This document shows, piece after piece, positions 54,055-56,823 of a stretch of DNA of 56,823 bases. Under the pieces are notes generated by a model. The model made no database searches and was not told where the DNA came from. It saw nothing but the letters and a program-made list of their open reading frames with translations. Made by a program: the position numbers and the translations under genes. Position 1 is the first letter of the stretch. Every line of letters starts with the position of its first letter. The DNA lies in NCBI RefSeq assembly GCF_026790145.1, contig NZ_JALAMS010000030.1, positions 1 to 56,823 on the forward strand, in the 5' to 3' direction. This DNA is from Bacillus_I endophytica_A (GTDB lineage Bacteria > Bacillota > Bacilli > Bacillales > Bacillaceae_H).

Positions 54055-54180
54055 GTATGAAGTGAAATGTGGATGTGCAAATTACTTTTTAGTAAAAAAT
54101 TATCAAATAAATGTAATTGCCTTAAGGTATAACATCTGTTATATCTGTTATGATTATCGATAAAAATCATATAGACAAAA

Positions 54181-54216
54181 AAGACATTGATAAATTTTCC
54201 ATCAGTGTCTTCTTTG
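54181..54216 (+). terminator. Terminator after DUF421 gene
   Basis: AAGACATTGAT pairs with ATCAGTGTCTT, followed by CTTTG. Confidence 0.65.
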
Positions 54217-54321
54217 TGGTAGAGTCCTTTATGTTATCAATTATGCTTAATGTCTACCTTTTATGATTGCCGATAATTGGTGTTATATTGACTGACTTAT
54301 CATGATTTACCTTTAGGAAAA

Positions 54322-54355
54322 AGACGACTTAAAAGTTATAGTTTTTGAGTCGTCT
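54322..54355 (+). terminator. Hairpin
   Basis: AGACGACTTAAAA pairs with TTTTTGAGTCGTCT; weak T content downstream. Confidence 0.5.
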
Positions 54356-54437
54356 CTATAATTAGTAACTTTCTTTTATTACTTTCTTTTTTATTTGACG
54401 TATTTTCTTATAATTAATTGTGATAAATTTTAAAGTG

Positions 54438-54475
54438 AAAAGAACAAACTAAGTAAGTTTGCTCTTTCTCTTTTG
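54438..54475 (+). terminator. Hairpin resembling repeat stems
   Basis: AGAACAAACT pairs with AGTTTGCTCT, followed by TTCTCTTTT. The stem has the GCAAACT/AGTTTGC theme of the dispersed repeats. Confidence 0.55.
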
Positions 54476-54701
54476 CACTGAAAACTCTTCAGTACAATAA
54501 CTATATATCTTAATATCAGGATTGCTTTTACAAGAGCAATTCACCCTGTTACAAGTAATTGATGGTTTACTGTTATTGGGCTCCGTCTTTGTTAGTGAAA
54601 CAAGATTCCGAAGGACTACAGATTTAGAGTGACCTATCCACTAATCGGGAAAACTATCCTAATAAAGGCGGCAAATACAACGCAGAAAAAGGTGAATAAC
54701 A

Positions 54702-55499
54702 ATGAGTAACAATAAAAAACATGTATTATTTATAGGGGCAGGGCGCATGGCCCAAGCCTTAATTAGAGGAATAAACAAAAATGAATTCGCCATTCTTGTC
54801 GGCAACAATGGAAATGAAGATCGGCTACGTGAGGTAAAAGAAACCTTTGAGGTGGAAACCACTAACCACTGGTCACAAGAAATACACAAGATGGATATCA
54901 TTATTCTTGCCATGCCACCTGAGTCTCATGACGACATTCTCGCAAAATTATCTAAAGACATTAATGGACAATTAGTCATTACGGTAGCCGCCGGAATAGG
55001 TCCAACTTACCTTGAGTCCAGACTTCCTAAAGGGACACCTGTAGCTTGGGTTATGCCTAATACAGCAGCTAAATTAGGTAAGTCAATGACTTTGTATGCA
55101 CTCGGGCAAAATGTGAATCAAGAACAACAGGGATGGATTGAGGCATTAATTTACGATATTGGTGAATTTGAAAAAGTGACAGAGCAGCAAATTCATGAGC
55201 TAACTGCTGTAACTGGAAGTGCTCCAGCATTTATCTATCGGGTAGCAGAAGCACTTGAAAAAATAACATTAGCGTCAGGTGTCAATAAAGATCAAGCAAG
55301 AAAGCTAGTAGCCAACATGATTGCTGGTTCTGCAGAAATGCTAAAAACAAATGCGGCCCCTGCTGAACTTGCAGATGAGGTAGCCACTCCTGGCGGTTCA
55401 ACAGCTGCTGGTTTAGAGGTACTAGACACAAACCATTTGGACCGTTTAATGATGGATGCCATTGAAGCATGCCGCCAAAAAGCAATGAGGCAAGAGTAA
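54702..55499 (+). CDS. proC: Pyrroline-5-carboxylate reductase family protein
   Basis: The 265-residue NAD(P)H enzyme has the N-terminal Rossmann motif FIGAGRMAQALIRG near 10-23, WVMPNTAAKLGKS near 115-127 and the C-terminal dimer signature TAVTGSAPAFIYRVAEAL near 169-186 with EVATPGGSTAAGLEVL near 226-241. It reduces pyrroline-5-carboxylate to proline. The ComER competence-related paralogue is less likely because the full ProC signature is present. AAAGGTGAAT precedes the ATG. Monocistronic. Confidence 0.9.
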   Translation: MSNNKKHVLFIGAGRMAQALIRGINKNEFAILVGNNGNEDRLREVKETFEVETTNHWSQEIHKMDIIILAMPPESHDDILAKLSKDINGQLVITVAAGIGPTYLESRLPKGTPVAWVMPNTAAKLGKSMTLYALGQNVNQEQQGWIEALIYDIGEFEKVTEQQIHELTAVTGSAPAFIYRVAEALEKITLASGVNKDQARKLVANMIAGSAEMLKTNAAPAELADEVATPGGSTAAGLEVLDTNHLDRLMMDAIEACRQKAMRQE

Positions 55500-55507
55500 A
55501 TAAACAT

Positions 55508-55545
55508 AAAAATCTTTCCATTACGAATGATGGAAGGATTTTTTA
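55508..55545 (+). terminator. Rho-independent terminator of proC
   Basis: AAAATC-TTCCAT pairs with ATGGAA-GGATTTT, followed by TTAATTAG. Confidence 0.75.
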
Positions 55546-55587
55546 ATTAGGTAGTCACTATAATATCGGTTAAATGTAATAGCTTGA

Positions 55588-55695
55588 TTAATTCTTCTTC
55601 TCACACATCTTCAGGTAAATCAGAGGAATTCGCCTATTTTGTAGGACAGTTAATATAAAAAGTAAAACTATCAAAAATAATGTTTTCTTTATCAT
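55588..55695 (-). CDS. Tiny hydrophobic peptide (35 aa)
   Basis: MIKKTLFLIVLLFILTVL… is a single membrane or signal helix followed by a basic, cysteine-containing tail ending KMCEKKN. GAGGTGGTC lies before the ATG. It could be a small membrane protein or a secreted-peptide precursor. Low certainty because of its length. Confidence 0.4.
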   Translation of the reverse strand: MIKKTLFLIVLLFILTVLQNRRIPLIYLKMCEKKN

Positions 55696-55780
55696 ATGAC
55701 CACCTCAGTGCATAGTGTCCCTTTACTAAGGTTTATTTATTAAATCTTGTTGTTCAGTTATCCTGCCCTTTGATAGTTCG

Positions 55781-55801
55781 TAAACATATACTTTTACGGA
55801 C
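55781..55801 (-). repeat. Fragment of dispersed repeat, 5-prime motif only
   Basis: On the minus strand it reads GTCCGTAAAAGTATATGTTT, the 5-prime motif of copies B, C and E, without the hairpin. The surrounding 55802-56057 has no clear gene. Confidence 0.5.
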
Positions 55802-56057
55802 GAATTGGTGGATCATGAGTTTGTTATAAAGGGTTACATGAATAAAGAGGAGGTTAGATATCTGACTTTAGAAAGCATGACAGAGAGTATTCTTAAAATA
55901 TTCAATTTACTTTGCTAACTCTTCATTTGTTTTCTTTGAATCTCCTGTCTTCAAATAGATTCTTCACTTTTGTGTGCGTTCTTTTTTCTGGAGGCCTTCC
56001 ACTCCTTGTTCTTTAATGTAATATTTAACTTTTTAAGTCCCAAATTTCAGTTGAAGT

Positions 56058-56165
56058 TTATTGGGAATTTAGGACAATTATGAGCCCTGTGAAAACAATA
56101 AGTATTATTGCGATTGGGAGTAAAGCCATCAATGTTAGAAGTTTCTTTTCATCATTATTCTTCAT
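56058..56165 (-). CDS. Tiny single-pass membrane protein (35 aa)
   Basis: MKNNDEKKLLTLMALLPIAI… is a charged N-terminus followed by one membrane helix (about 10-33) and a short NSQ end. AGTGAGGTGAT gives a good SD. The longer reading on the opposite strand (56080-56292) lacks an SD and is its shadow. Confidence 0.5.
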   Translation of the reverse strand: MKNNDEKKLLTLMALLPIAIILIVFTGLIIVLNSQ

Positions 56166-56398
56166 TACAATCACCTCACTATTCATTCTTTTAAATTGTT
56201 CTATTGATTTGTTAAGAAAATTTATACAATGTTTAACTGCAATTTTCGATGCAGTGTATTTACTTCTTGTAGAATATATTGCTTTTCAGTAACAAAAAAT
56301 AAAATGTAATTTATTGTACAATTTAAGAACATATAAAATTATATCATATGAGCATATACTCATATATATATAAGATATGGAAAAGGAGGAATGATAGG

Positions 56399-56746
56399 AT
56401 GGCCCATTCACATGATGGATATCATCATGGAACGAATAATAAAAAAGCATTCGGAATAACGGATATACACCAATCAGCTCCCGTATTCATAGCCACGATT
56501 TTACGCCAGATTCCAGAAGGCATGGCAATCATGGCGGTCTTATCCATAGCAAAAGTACCTCAATTATGCTTTTTATTCATTATAGTCTTCCTTTCTCTCT
56601 CCTGGGGTGGAAGTTTATGGATGGGAGAAAGCGTACAAGTTTCCTCGCTTAAATTACAAGCTTTATTGACTGGAGGAGCAATGGGCACGCTTTCCTTTGT
56701 TATCTTTCATGAAATAATAAGCAAAGTTCTGGTGCAAAAACCTTAA
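56399..56746 (+). CDS. Short ZIP-like metal transporter fragment or small homologue
   Basis: The 115-residue protein begins with a His-rich stretch (AHSHDGYHHGTNNKK) and has three hydrophobic segments: RQIPEGMAIMAVL near 38-50, where ZIP proteins have HNxPEG, and a last helix with FHEIIS near 105-110. ZIP transporters usually have about 240-270 residues and eight helices, so this is either a truncated gene or a small relative. AAGGAGGA is well placed before the ATG at 56399. Confidence 0.5.
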   Translation: MAHSHDGYHHGTNNKKAFGITDIHQSAPVFIATILRQIPEGMAIMAVLSIAKVPQLCFLFIIVFLSLSWGGSLWMGESVQVSSLKLQALLTGGAMGTLSFVIFHEIISKVLVQKP

Positions 56747-56823
56747 ACTGATTGTAATTAATCTATCAAACTTGGACATACTGATACTATTACTCTAAAA
56801 AAGGTGTGTGATCGGTATGGAAA

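Larger units (their letters stand above)
54217..54701. other. Intergenic region with tandem hairpins
   Basis: Beyond the terminator at 54181, two further terminator-like hairpins are present at 54322-54355 and 54438-54475. No gene lies between them. The remainder (54480-54701) holds the proC promoter and leader; I looked for a T-box (AGGGTGGTACCGCG) and found none. Confidence 0.5.

Noticed and set aside
54480..54701. Possible T-box leader for proC
   Set aside because: Proline genes in Bacillus often have T-boxes, but the AGGGTGGTACCGCG-like antiterminator core is absent here.
56080..56292. 70-codon plus-strand reading frame
   Set aside because: No SD; the opposite strand encodes a 35-residue peptide with a proper SD at the same place.
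1..56823. CRISPR arrays, tRNA and rRNA genes, complete insertion sequences, prophage genes
   Set aside because: I looked for regularly spaced repeats, tRNA-like cloverleaf ends, rRNA segments and transposase genes and saw none. The only repeats are the dispersed terminator-like elements and the csp pair.

Overview
The window looks like a chromosomal segment of a low-GC, spore-former-type member of the Bacillaceae. The evidence is AT-rich DNA, AGGAGG-type ribosome binding sites with frequent TTG starts, sigma-A promoters, and typical Bacillus modules: a HutP-controlled hut cluster, a SAM-I (S-box) riboswitch before a yxjG/yxjH-type gene, an MhqR-type quinone-response operon, CspC-type cold shock proteins, and a RocG-type glutamate dehydrogenase. 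I cannot name the species. One assembly gap of 28 N lies at 52485-52512.

Layout. 301-3473: an FUSC-family membrane protein and a DUF2935 protein, both on the minus strand. 4039-12999: an IclR regulator divergent from a catabolic run (aldehyde dehydrogenase, ThDP enzyme, TIM-barrel isomerase/dehydratase-like protein, type II dehydroquinase-like protein, MFS transporter, aldo/keto reductase), with two cre-like sites and two IclR-type palindromes. 13351-17526: a small HTH/membrane protein and an mhqR-doxX-mhqO-flavin reductase-mhqD locus carrying a C-terminal stub of a second ring-cleaving dioxygenase. 18174-19481: S-box riboswitch plus methionine-synthase-like gene. 19799-25000: lipoprotein, LOG protein, MazG-like protein, and a cold-shock neighbourhood (cspC copy, ydjO pseudogene, DEAD-box helicase, inverted second cspC copy). 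25456-32215: an aldolase, an HTH protein, HxlR/MBL-hydrolase/nitrilase genes, a phospholipase D-family protein, a YpmS-like protein and a small membrane protein.

32707-38219 is the most unusual segment. It is a five-gene run encoding an ATP-grasp ligase, a prephenate-dehydratase-fold protein resembling BacA (bacilysin prephenate decarboxylase), an EamA exporter, an unrecognised 411-aa protein with a His/Glu/Asp cluster, and a valine-pyruvate-type aminotransferase. The combination parallels the logic of bacilysin synthesis (make an unusual amino acid from prephenate, transaminate it, ligate it, export it), but lacks recognisable BacB, BacC, BacG and BacE and contains the unknown protein. I infer an uncharacterised dipeptide or modified-amino-acid pathway.

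38725-50527 is a rearranged histidine-utilisation region: hutP with a UAG-rich leader, a HutP-type antitermination hairpin, hutH, a YuiF-like transporter, an AraC regulator with a receiver-like N-terminus, then hutU-hutI-hutG and a glutamate dehydrogenase that would finish conversion of histidine-derived glutamate to 2-oxoglutarate. A decayed arginase-family fragment follows. 50647-56746 holds an MFS symporter, an ABM-domain protein, a DUF421 protein, a ProC-family reductase, two tiny membrane-peptide ORFs and a short ZIP-like protein.

Intergenic spacers carry a dispersed family of terminator-like repeats (best copies at 17650, 19673, 29526, 52222 and 52513), several sharing a 3-prime tail box, and scattered gene remnants.
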